In this document: positions 1 through 5,776 of the stretch, piece after piece
Layout: every line of letters starts with the position of its first letter
How positions within the stretch are numbered: position 1 is the stretch's first letter
Assembly: GCA_964485515.1 (NCBI GenBank)
Contig: CAZALT010000152.1
Coordinates: 1 to 8,365, forward strand
Reading direction: 5' to 3'
Length of the DNA: 8,365 bases
DNA from: CAZALT01 sp964485515
GTDB taxonomy: Bacteria; Actinomycetota; Acidimicrobiia; Acidimicrobiales; Acidimicrobilacustridaceae
Notes under the pieces: generated by a model
Seen by the model: only the letters and a program-made list of their open reading frames with translations
The model's database searches: none
Told to the model about the DNA's origin: nothing
Program-made: the position numbers and the translations under genes

Positions 1-572
1 GCGTTGGCGGCGACGAGGATCACCACGAGCATGATGATGCCGAGGAGCGTCAGGAACCGGGACCGCTTGTGCTCCTTGGGGGAGACACCCCACACCGCGG
101 CGAACACGGTGCGCAACGCGGCGACCAGGCTGAACCCGGCGATGATGATGCCGAACAGGCCGGCGAGCCCGAGCTGCACGTGGGTTCCCTCCGTGTCGGC
201 GCCCGTCGTCGACAGCGCCTTGGCCAGCGGGCCACCCAGTCGGAGCGAGCTCGTGGTCGATTCGATGTTGGCCGTCCCGCCGGACGCGGCGAAGCCGAGG
301 AACGAGACGAGCACGACTGCCGTGGGAACGAGGAACAAGAAGAACCGGAAGGCGAGGTGGCCGGCGAGGATCGACGCGTTGGTGCTGAGCCATCGCTTCA
401 CCCCCTCGACGGCCAGGGCCACGGGCCAGAACTGTGAGACGGCGTCGTCGAGGCGGCTCTCGGCCTGGTCCTTGAGGTCGTTGCCCCGCACCTTGAGGTC
501 GTCGATGCGGTGGCGGGACGTCGACCTCGCCTGCGGGAGTTCGGGTTCGCGGCCTTCGTCGGGAGCGCTCAC
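1..572 (-). CDS. YihY/BrkB-family inner membrane protein (3' end outside window)
   Basis: Polytopic membrane protein of the YihY/virulence factor BrkB family; the biochemical role of the family is not settled. About 190 residues are visible of a usual ~300. A hydrophilic N-terminus (residues 1-45, rich in Arg/Asp) leads into the family hallmark AGHLAFRFFLFLVP (about residues 63-76), which continues the first membrane helix. A second helix (LGLAGLFGIIIAGFSLVAALR) and a third (FLTLLGIIMLVVILVAAN) follow, with AVWG between them. I chose the GTG at 572 because AGGGTG lies nine bases upstream; an in-frame GTG at 584 is the alternative. It follows the STAS-like gene by 63 bases on the same strand, so it is probably the third gene of the fluoride-riboswitch operon, though an internal promoter cannot be excluded. 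The plus-strand frame across this stretch is a GC-rich shadow. Confidence 0.8.
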   Translation of the reverse strand, partial: MSAPDEGREPELPQARSTSRHRIDDLKVRGNDLKDQAESRLDDAVSQFWPVALAVEGVKRWLSTNASILAGHLAFRFFLFLVPTAVVLVSFLGFAASGGTANIESTTSSLRLGGPLAKALSTTGADTEGTHVQLGLAGLFGIIIAGFSLVAALRTVFAAVWGVSPKEHKRSRFLTLLGIIMLVVILVAAN

Positions 573-635
573 AGCGGGCGTCACCCTACTGGCCGGTGGC
601 TCTGGCCGAGGTCGCTCGGTGGGCGATGGGAGGCA

Positions 636-1022
636 TCAGTCGGGACCGCGGGCACCCATCTCGGTCCGGGCCCACGCAACCCCCTCGTCGACCGTCGCGG
701 TGGCCCACGCCGGGAAGGGCATGGAGAAGCCGCCGCCGGAGATCACCGACTGCATGTGAGCGACCTTGTCGGCAGGGACGACCGTGACGCCGGCCCCGAC
801 GGGGCGACCGTGGCGCATGACCTGCTCGGCGAGCCACATGGAGATGTGTTGCTGCACCTCGGGGGTGGCCGTCGTGTAGTCGAACACGAGACCGACCGGT
901 TCACCCCGGCTGAGCAGCTCTTCGAGCTCGGCGGCGATGACCCCCGCGGCGGCGAGATCGACGTCGCCGTCGAGCACGATGGCCACGACGGGCCAGGCGG
1001 TGGTGTCGATCGCGTCGGTCAT
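636..1022 (-). CDS. Small STAS/SpoIIAA-like domain protein
   Basis: A 128-residue soluble protein without signal peptide or membrane helix. The pattern is an N-terminal strand (WPVVAIVLDGDVDL, residues 10-23), a helix (residues 24-39), a strand (VGLVFDYTTA, 43-52), an amphipathic helix with VQQHISMWLAEQVMR (56-70), a strand (GAGVTVVP, 76-83) and a C-terminal VDEGVAWARTEM helix. This alternating beta/alpha order with an Asp-rich end to the third strand resembles small STAS-like proteins that occur as stand-alone genes in many bacteria; I infer the fold and do not recognise a named family. STAS-type proteins often act as partners or regulators of membrane transporters or anti-sigma factors. Its ATG shares ATGA with the antiporter stop codon (1019-1022), so the two are translationally coupled and very probably act together. 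A role as regulator or accessory of the antiporter is inference. Confidence 0.75.
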   Translation of the reverse strand: MTDAIDTTAWPVVAIVLDGDVDLAAAGVIAAELEELLSRGEPVGLVFDYTTATPEVQQHISMWLAEQVMRHGRPVGAGVTVVPADKVAHMQSVISGGGFSMPFPAWATATVDEGVAWARTEMGARGPD

Positions 1023-2512
1023 GGTTGGCTCCTCGGGTCGTCAGGCGGGTGCGCTGGCGGATGGTCAGGTCGGTCGACGGGCTCGGCAGGACCGGGCGGG
1101 TCGACGTCGTCCGATGATCGTCGCACGCGAGAGTCCAGCGTGTGGTTGCGCTGCGTGGCGTAGATGCCGTGATCGGTGCTGACGACGTACGAGAGCACGC
1201 ATCCGATCGCGATCGGCACGAGCGGCCCGGCGCCGAACAGCTCGGCGCCCATGATCGTGCAGGCGATCGGCGTGTTCGACGCGCCGGCGAACACCGCGGC
1301 GAAGCCGACGGCGGCGAGCAGCGAGGTCGGAAGGCCCAGGAGCCGTGCGAACGTGACGCCCATCGTGGCGCCGATGACGAGCAGCGGCGTCACCTCGCCT
1401 CCTTGGAAGCCCGACCCGAGGGTTGCCGAGGTGAACACGAGCTTCCAGGCGAAGGCGAAGGTCGCCACGCCGACGCCGCCCACGAGCGAACCTGCGATGA
1501 GACCTTCGGACAGCCCGAGATAGGCACGTGAGCCCGCCAACGCGGTGAGCCCGATCACGACGAAGCCGCCGAGGAACGGGCGCAGCGGCGGGTAGCCCAC
1601 GTACTGCTGGAACAGGTGCTTGGTGCCGTGCGTGATCTCGACGAACGCGATCGCCACGAGCCCGCACGCGATGCCGAACACCGCGACCTTCGCCAGGAGG
1701 GAGATCGTGAGATCGACGTGGCCCACCTGCACGAGGTGGACGTGGTCGATGCCGACGCCCCGCACGACGAGGTCGCCCACCACCGACGCCGTCAGCGCAG
1801 GGACGATCGCCTCATGGCGGAGCTCGCCGATCGCCTGCACCTCGAGGGCGAAGACGCATCCCGCGAACGGGACGCCGAAGGCGGCGCCGAACCCGCCAGC
1901 GATGGACGCGATCAGGAGGATGCGACGATCGCGTGGTCCGAGCCGGACGATCCGGGAGAAGAGGTCGCCGAGGCTCCCGGCCATCTGTATCGCCGTGCCC
2001 TCGCGACCAGCGGATCCGCCGAAGAGCTGGGTGACGATCGTGGCGGCGTAGATGAGGGGCGCCATGCGGCGCGGGATCCAGCTCCGCGGTCGATGGATCT
2101 CGTCGAGGATGAGGTTGTTGCCGGCCGCGGCATCTCCGCCGACGTGGTGGTAGAGGAGCCCGACGAGCAGTCCTGCGATCGGGAGCAGATAGAGGAGCCA
2201 TCCGTGTTCCAGACGTGTCTCGGTGGCCCATCGCAGCGTCGCCAGGAAGAGGGCGATTGCGAGCCCGGCGATGACACCGATGCAGGCGCCGAGGACGGTC
2301 CACTTGAGGAGCAACCATCCGATCCGACGCACATCGCCGCGGACACGGGTCGCAGCGGCTCGCCAGGACGACCCAGCGTGCTCGGGGCTCGCCGAGCGAT
2401 GAGCCTGAGGCTCAGCCGGCAGTGGTTCGTGCGGCTGTGGTTCGGAAGACGGTGGTTCGTGCGGCTGTGGTCCGGAAGACGGTGGTTCGCTGGACGGTGG
2501 TTCGCTGGACAC
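1019..2512 (-). CDS. clcF: CLC-F type fluoride/proton antiporter
   Basis: CLC-superfamily membrane antiporter, probably exporting F- in exchange for H+. With a GTG start at 2512 it has 497 residues; the channel domain begins near residue 62 (VRRIGWLLLKWTVLG). Conventional CLCs carry GSGIP, GREGP and GxFxP. Here they read GNNLILDEIH (Asn codons at 2114-2119), GREGT (gating Glu codon 2000-2002) and GSGFQGGEVTP. Asn or Met in place of the selectivity-filter Ser, and GREG without the following Pro, are known marks of the CLC-F clade. A C-terminal GIY (Tyr codon 1160-1162) fits the central Tyr. No CBS domains are present. The ATG at 2602 opens the frame but lies inside the riboswitch, so I prefer the GTG at 2512, which has GGAG five bases upstream. 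GTG at 2332, just before the first helix, is another option and would give the usual CLC-F length. The ~60 residues between are a Pro/Ser/Glu-rich repeat. The riboswitch context supports the fluoride assignment independently. Confidence 0.9.
   Translation of the reverse strand: MSSEPPSSEPPSSGPQPHEPPSSEPQPHEPLPAEPQAHRSASPEHAGSSWRAAATRVRGDVRRIGWLLLKWTVLGACIGVIAGLAIALFLATLRWATETRLEHGWLLYLLPIAGLLVGLLYHHVGGDAAAGNNLILDEIHRPRSWIPRRMAPLIYAATIVTQLFGGSAGREGTAIQMAGSLGDLFSRIVRLGPRDRRILLIASIAGGFGAAFGVPFAGCVFALEVQAIGELRHEAIVPALTASVVGDLVVRGVGIDHVHLVQVGHVDLTISLLAKVAVFGIACGLVAIAFVEITHGTKHLFQQYVGYPPLRPFLGGFVVIGLTALAGSRAYLGLSEGLIAGSLVGGVGVATFAFAWKLVFTSATLGSGFQGGEVTPLLVIGATMGVTFARLLGLPTSLLAAVGFAAVFAGASNTPIACTIMGAELFGAGPLVPIAIGCVLSYVVSTDHGIYATQRNHTLDSRVRRSSDDVDPPGPAEPVDRPDHPPAHPPDDPRSQP
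2429..2510 (-). repeat. Tandem repeat encoding a Pro/Ser/Glu/His-rich N-terminal tract
   Basis: Two adjacent 30-bp copies (2429-2458 and 2459-2488) differ at one base. A 15-bp unit follows (2489-2503), then part of another copy (2504-2510). On the minus strand the copies read as PHEPPSSEPQ-type peptide units inside the antiporter frame, and the lengths are multiples of three, so the frame is kept. The codons use more GAA, CCA and TCT than the rest of the gene. If translated, the tract is a disordered cytoplasmic N-terminal extension that ordinary CLC proteins lack; if the start is at 2332 it is untranslated leader. Confidence 0.85.
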
Positions 2513-2551
2513 GGAGGCTCCGGGATCGTCGCACCTCGTGGCGAGCGCTTC

Positions 2552-2607
2552 GGCTGCTCGGCCCACCAGGCGCGTCAAGGGACGGGTGCTGGTAGGGGCC
2601 ATCAGCC
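2552..2607 (-). promoter_or_regulatory. Anti-aptamer hairpin, candidate riboswitch expression platform
   Basis: The 3' conserved segment of the fluoride aptamer can form an alternative stem with downstream RNA. GGCCC (2600-2596) and ACCAG (2593-2589), separated by a two-base CU bulge, pair perfectly with CTGGTGGGCC (2569-2560). GGCTG (2607-2603) pairs with CAGCC (2556-2552) across a small internal loop. That is about 15 base pairs around a 19-base loop, and it consumes P3, J and P1 bases of the aptamer, so the two folds exclude each other. With fluoride bound the hairpin is prevented, which fits an ON switch. No U-tract follows the 3' arm, so it is not a textbook intrinsic terminator; it may cause termination by another route or act on translation. 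Confidence 0.6.
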
Positions 2608-2664
2608 ACGAGGGGCGGTTCCAACGCCTCCGAAGAAGGCGCTGCGGCGGGCTTCCATCGCCGG
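2591..2664 (-). promoter_or_regulatory. Fluoride riboswitch (crcB motif)
   Basis: Read on the minus strand, this stretch carries the conserved parts of the fluoride aptamer in order. GGCGATGG (2662-2655) is followed by CCCGCC (2651-2646), which allows the GGCG/CGCC pseudoknot. AACCGCC (2620-2614) comes next, and then the hallmark GGCTGATGGCCCCTACC (2607-2591). GCC/GGC (2616-2614, 2607-2605) forms the short stem before TGATGG. P1 forms from GG and GCC (2656-2655, 2652-2650) against GGC and CC (2600-2598, 2596-2595), with a small internal loop. An optional hairpin with a cTTCGg tetraloop (2641-2625) is inserted in the junction. The aptamer binds F- through Mg2+ ions and normally activates fluoride exporter genes. 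It sits directly upstream of the CLC-F gene. Confidence 0.88.
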
Positions 2665-2669
2665 TGACG

Positions 2670-2675
2670 ACGATA
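2670..2675 (-). promoter_or_regulatory. -10 element of the riboswitch operon promoter
   Basis: TATCGT on the minus strand fits the TAnnnT form of actinobacterial -10 elements. It places the transcription start near 2663-2664, immediately before the first conserved base of the aptamer. A -35 element is not convincing; TTAGTG (2700-2695) lies 19 bases upstream. Confidence 0.5.
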
Positions 2676-2697
2676 CCGCTCGCGGCGACGACGGCAC

Positions 2698-2703
2698 TAA
2701 CGT
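2698..2703 (+). promoter_or_regulatory. -10 element of a divergent, probably leaderless gene
   Basis: TAACGT ends seven bases before the GTG at 2711. A start of transcription seven or so bases downstream would coincide with that GTG, giving a leaderless mRNA, a common arrangement in Actinomycetota. No Shine-Dalgarno sequence precedes the GTG, which agrees. The divergent -10 element on the other strand is about 25 bases away, so the two promoters may interfere with each other. Confidence 0.4.
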
Positions 2704-2710
2704 CTGGTGC

Positions 2711-3523
2711 GTGAGTGAATCAGCGCTGCTCGTCGTCCTCGCCGCGGCCGTGGCGGTGGCGGCGGCCATCCGGTCCACGTGGTCGCCGTGCGGGCTGTCG
2801 ATGCTGTCGACCATCACGCCCATCGGCGAGCGAGGCCGTCACAACCGCTTCTGGTCGACCTCGGCGTGGTTCGTCCTCGGCGCGGTGCTCGGGGGTGCCA
2901 CCCTCGGCCTCCTCACGGGTGGCCTCGCCGCGCTCGTGGGGGCGTTCGGCCTCTCGGCCACGACGGCGCTCGGCATCGGCTCGGTGTGCGCGCTCGTCGC
3001 CGCGGCCTCCGATGCCCGGGTCTTCGGCGTCCAGATCCCGTTCCACGGTCGCCAGGTCAACGAGGACTGGCTCGACCAGTACCGCTCGTGGGTCTACGGC
3101 GGTGGCTTCGGCTGGCAGATCGGTTCCGGCCTCAGCACCTACATCATGACGGCGGGCGTCTACCTGCTCATCGTGCTCGCCGCCCTCACCGGCGCGCCGA
3201 TCGTGGCGTTCGGCCTCGCGGTCCTGTTCGGCTTCGTGCGGGGGCTCGCCGTGCTGCTCGGGTCGCGCATCACGAGCCCCGCCGCGCTGCTCGCGTTCCA
3301 CCGTCGCTTCGATGCGCTCGGCCCGGTGTTCCGCCGGGTGATGATCGGCACGCAGGTCGCCGTGGGCCTCATCGCCAGTGCGGCGGTGTGGGGCGCTGCG
3401 GGTCTCCTCGCCGACACGCTCCTGGTCATCGGTGCCGCCGTGCTGCTGCGGGTCCGCCCACCGGCTGGCGAGGCCTGCGCACTGGACGTCGACGGGTCGC
3501 TCGACCTGATCACGACGACCTGA
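2711..3523 (+). CDS. Polytopic membrane protein of unknown function with an SPC motif
   Basis: A 270-residue integral membrane protein that I cannot place in a named family. It opens with a hydrophobic helix (residues 4-21), then TWSPCGLSMLSTITPIGERGR (one residue over this run: positions 23-43, key residues Ser25, Pro26, Cys27, Pro37, Glu40). Further helices lie near 51-72, 75-100, 144-161, 163-184, 214-232 and 233-247. Between the third and fourth helices is a polar loop with HGRQVNEDWLDQYRSW and a Gly-rich GGGFGWQIGSG. The SPC motif after the first helix recalls the CcdA/DsbD thiol-transfer fold, but the expected second Cys is not at the matching place; Cys93 and Cys256 are elsewhere. The GTG at 2711 is chosen because a -10 element sits just upstream and the frame further 5' is only antisense to the antiporter. 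It is transcribed divergently from the fluoride operon; no functional link is shown. Confidence 0.8.
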   Translation: MSESALLVVLAAAVAVAAAIRSTWSPCGLSMLSTITPIGERGRHNRFWSTSAWFVLGAVLGGATLGLLTGGLAALVGAFGLSATTALGIGSVCALVAAASDARVFGVQIPFHGRQVNEDWLDQYRSWVYGGGFGWQIGSGLSTYIMTAGVYLLIVLAALTGAPIVAFGLAVLFGFVRGLAVLLGSRITSPAALLAFHRRFDALGPVFRRVMIGTQVAVGLIASAAVWGAAGLLADTLLVIGAAVLLRVRPPAGEACALDVDGSLDLITTT

Positions 3524-3544
3524 TCACGACGACCTGATCACGAC
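3503..3544 (+). repeat. Three 14-bp tandem repeats across a stop codon
   Basis: GACCTGATCACGAC is present three times in a row without change (3503-3516, 3517-3530, 3531-3544). The stop codon of the membrane protein (3521-3523) lies in the second copy. As 14 is not a multiple of three, each copy shifts the frame, so gain or loss of a copy upstream of the stop would change the C-terminus. Each copy holds the palindrome TGATCA. Confidence 0.95.
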
Positions 3545-3637
3545 GGACGACACGGGGCGGCGATCGTCGCGGTCTCGTTGCCGAGCCAGCGCGGTCCGCG
3601 CCCCCGTGAGGATCTCTCGGTCGACTGTTGCGCGTGC

Positions 3638-3667
3638 TTGAGTCAAACTATTAGGGTTGCTTAACAC
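3638..3667 (+). promoter_or_regulatory. Candidate promoter with an iron-box-like element
   Basis: TTGAGT (3638-3643), a 17-base spacer and TTAACA (3661-3666) form a fair sigma-70-type promoter in an AT-richer patch of the 221-base gap between genes. TTAGGGTTGCTTAAC (3651-3665), which overlaps the -10 element, matches 12 of the first 15 positions of the DtxR/IdeR iron-box consensus as I remember it; the remaining 3' positions do not match. The promoter call is moderate, the iron-box reading is weak. The rest of the gap (3545-3637) shows nothing I can name. Confidence 0.4.
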
Positions 3668-3684
3668 GCTCGACGAGAAGGGTT

Positions 3685-3744
3685 GGGCGATGCCGGACCG
3701 TGGTCCGGAGACGCCCGGGGGAACCCGGAGGAGGGTCAGAACCC
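3685..3744 (+). other. Hairpin-rich 5' leader
   Basis: Three potential hairpins lie between the promoter and the ATG. The first is CCGGACC/GGTCCGG (3693-3708), extended by GGGCG (3685-3689) pairing CGCCC (3712-3716) across a 3x3 internal loop. The second is CCGGG, GGAA loop, CCCGG (3715-3728), which competes for two bases with the first. The third is GGGT, CAGA loop, ACCC (3733-3744), which would mask the spacer between the Shine-Dalgarno sequence and the ATG. This density is high for 60 bases, but GC-rich DNA forms stems easily and I recognise no known riboswitch class. Confidence 0.4.
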
Positions 3745-4428
3745 ATGATCAGCACGCAAGGCCTTGCCCGACTCCGCATCGCGGCCACGCTGGTGCACGG
3801 CGTCCCGGGGTTGCGGATGTCGGTGCGGGGTGACGACGGCAACATCGCGGCATCGGTCGGCTGGCCCGGCTCATCGCCGCTGTCGGCCGAGGTCGGTCAC
3901 GTCGTCAGGGTGGATGCAGGGTCGAAGGCCATGGACCTCACACCGTGCACGTTCCGCAAAGCGGTGGCGCAGGCCCACGCGCTGCACGAGCAAGGCCGGC
4001 GCATGGCGTTCCTCGACTTCGGCCCGGGGTGCGATCCGCGGGTCGAGCTCCAGTTGCCGCCACGAGGGGCGGCGTTCGCCGGAGGCATCTACCGCGTGCC
4101 GCTCGACGGCCGGTGGCTGTTCGCGTTCGGTACGACCCTCGACGCGCCGACCTGTCGGTCGATCGCCGCCGACCTCGTCGACGAGGCACTGCCGCTCGAG
4201 ATGCTCGCCGCGCTCGGGGTCCGGTCCGATGACGACACGGACGTCTCCATCGTCTACGCCGAGACCGCCGTGCGGGTCGCGCCGCACCCGTCTCGGCCGC
4301 CGGCTCCCACCGTCGCCGGCACGGACGACGAGGCCAGGGTCATCGATCTCCTCCAGTCGATGCTCGCCCGGTTCGCCGCGCAGGAGTTGATGGGCGAGCT
4401 GGAGGGGTCGAGCGTCCACCACAATTGA
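3745..4428 (+). CDS. Hypothetical protein
   Basis: A 227-residue protein of no family I recognise. There is no signal peptide or membrane helix. The N-terminal half has an amphipathic helix (residues 5-19), strands around 23-40 and 51-57, then a helix CTFRKAVAQAHALHEQGRRM (68-87) followed by a strand AFLDFGPG. Residues 100-132 look like a beta-rich sensor-type hairpin (VELQLPPRG, GIYRVPLDGRWLFAFGTT), followed by helices 134-158. A Pro-rich linker (180-190) leads to a C-terminal helix (194-220). The overall order could fit a GAF, roadblock or similar small-molecule or dimerisation fold, but this is a guess. The ATG at 3745 is preferred over one at 3700 because GGAGGAGGG lies about nine bases upstream, and the earlier start would fall in the structured leader. 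Confidence 0.75.
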   Translation: MISTQGLARLRIAATLVHGVPGLRMSVRGDDGNIAASVGWPGSSPLSAEVGHVVRVDAGSKAMDLTPCTFRKAVAQAHALHEQGRRMAFLDFGPGCDPRVELQLPPRGAAFAGGIYRVPLDGRWLFAFGTTLDAPTCRSIAADLVDEALPLEMLAALGVRSDDDTDVSIVYAETAVRVAPHPSRPPAPTVAGTDDEARVIDLLQSMLARFAAQELMGELEGSSVHHN

Positions 4429-4528
4429 GCCGAGGGCAAGGGCGGGGGAGCGACAGGCTCGACCTGACGAGCGGCCCACCCGTCGCCTTTGGCTGACGAC
4501 GACATCAGCGAAGCGGCCAGGACGGGGC

Positions 4529-4534
4529 TAGGGT
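4529..4534 (+). promoter_or_regulatory. Possible -10 element upstream of the CrtC/AttH-like gene
   Basis: TAGGGT (TAnnnT form) lies in the 169-base gap before the gene at 4598, with no convincing -35. A similar TAGAGT precedes the gene at 5826. Nothing else is recognisable in the gap (4429-4597), and no clear terminator follows the gene ending at 4428. Confidence 0.25.
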
Positions 4535-4597
4535 CTCGGCGACCGCGGGGCGGAGACGCCCACGCGGGCTACTGGCTTCGGTGTCCGGGGGGACCTC

Positions 4598-5695
4598 ATG
4601 CTGACCGCAGGCGACGACTATCCGATCCACCAGGTGGCCGAACCGATCCGCCACGCCGGTACCAGCGATCGCAACTTCTACGACCGCTACTACTTCAACC
4701 TCCACGGATCGAGCGACGACCTGTTCATGGTGATGGGCGTCGGCCAGTACCCGAACCTCGGGGTGCAGGACGCGTTCGCGGTCGTGCGCCGCGGCAACGA
4801 CCACCGCGTGGTGCGTGCGTCGCGCCCACTCGGCAACCGCCTCGACAGCCACATCGGGCCGTTCGACGTCGAGGTCATCGAACCGCTCAAGAAGCTGCGC
4901 TTCACCATCGAGGACAACGAGCACGGCATCGCCTGCGACCTCGTGTGGGAAGGCGCCATCGAGGCCTTCGAGGAGCCCCGTCACTACATCCGCCGCCACG
5001 GTCGGGTCATGTTCGACACCTGTCGCCTCGCGCAGACCGGCTACTGGAGCGGCGAGCTGCGCATCGGCGGCGAGACCATCGAGGTCACCCCCGACCGGTG
5101 GAAGGGCACCCGCGACCGCTCCTGGGGTGTTCGCCCCGTCGGCGAAGCGGAGCCCGGTGGCATCCACGCTCAGGACGGCATGAGCTTCAACATGTGGAAC
5201 TACGCGCCCATGCAGTTCGACGACTACTCGATCCTGTACATCGTCCAGGAGGACCAGCACGGTTCGCGTTCGATGGAGGAAGCCGTGAAGATCTGGAACG
5301 ACTCGTCGAAGGAACCGGAGTGGCTCGGCCGCCCCGACCACGAGCACACCTTCCGCCCCGGCACCCGCTACGTCGAGTCGGCGGTGCTGACGTTCCCCGA
5401 CGCACCCGGTGGCCCGATCGAGGTGAACGTCACACCGCTCGTCGAGTGCTACCTCACCGTGGGCACCGGCTACGGCTTCGACGCCGACTGGCGCCACGGC
5501 ATGTACCAGGGTCCCGAGCTCGTGGTGCAGGGCCTGGCCATCGACATGGACAAGGACAAGGACAAGCTCTTCGGCATCGTCGACCAGGTGGCCCGCTTCG
5601 AGCTCGGCGACGACGTCGGCTACGGCCTGCACGAGTTCATGTTCCTCGGCCCCCACGACAAGTACGGGTTCGAGAGCTTCATGGACGTGCCCTGA
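4598..5695 (+). CDS. CrtC/AttH-like (lipocalin-type) protein of unknown substrate
   Basis: A 365-residue soluble protein. Conserved-looking blocks are RNFYDRYYFNLH (residues 25-36), VGQYPNLGVQDAFAVV (48-63), GPFDVEVIEPLKKLRF (87-102), DLVWEGAIEAFEEPRHY (114-130), and the central WKGTRDRSWGVRPVGE (168-183). The beta-strand-rich pattern and the W-x-G-x-R-D-x-S-W-G motif suggest the double lipocalin-like fold of CrtC/AttH proteins, which bind or modify lipids and terpenoids. I know similar uncharacterised actinobacterial proteins in lipid and steroid gene neighbourhoods, but the exact reaction cannot be read here. No signal peptide is visible, so it is probably cytoplasmic. The ATG is set by a G-run (GGGGGGA) five to six bases upstream. 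It stands alone between gaps of 169 and 130 bases. The acyl-CoA dehydrogenase further on is compatible with lipid catabolism. Confidence 0.75.
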   Translation: MLTAGDDYPIHQVAEPIRHAGTSDRNFYDRYYFNLHGSSDDLFMVMGVGQYPNLGVQDAFAVVRRGNDHRVVRASRPLGNRLDSHIGPFDVEVIEPLKKLRFTIEDNEHGIACDLVWEGAIEAFEEPRHYIRRHGRVMFDTCRLAQTGYWSGELRIGGETIEVTPDRWKGTRDRSWGVRPVGEAEPGGIHAQDGMSFNMWNYAPMQFDDYSILYIVQEDQHGSRSMEEAVKIWNDSSKEPEWLGRPDHEHTFRPGTRYVESAVLTFPDAPGGPIEVNVTPLVECYLTVGTGYGFDADWRHGMYQGPELVVQGLAIDMDKDKDKLFGIVDQVARFELGDDVGYGLHEFMFLGPHDKYGFESFMDVP

Positions 5696-5776
5696 TCCAT
5701 CGAGCCCAGCGCCTCGCTGATGGTCGATCGCTGGTGGTCGACGGCGGGTGTCCCAGATCGACCGACGGGGCACGCG

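Noticed and set aside
4..759. 251-codon plus-strand open frame
   Set aside because: It is antisense to the YihY/BrkB gene and the STAS-like gene. The minus-strand translation shows family motifs, while this one shows low-complexity Arg/Ser sequence.
2552..2607. Reading the hairpin as a classic Rho-independent terminator
   Set aside because: The stem is strong but no U-tract follows it, so I list it as an anti-aptamer structure of unproven mechanism.
1616..2710. The upstream 365 codons of the open frame that continues into the membrane protein at 2711
   Set aside because: This part is exactly antisense to the well-supported CLC-F gene, has the composition of a GC-rich shadow, and the recognisable membrane protein begins only at the GTG at 2711.
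3503..3544. The three 14-bp repeats as a CRISPR array or replication iterons
   Set aside because: The copies are directly adjacent without spacers, too short and too few, and partly coding.
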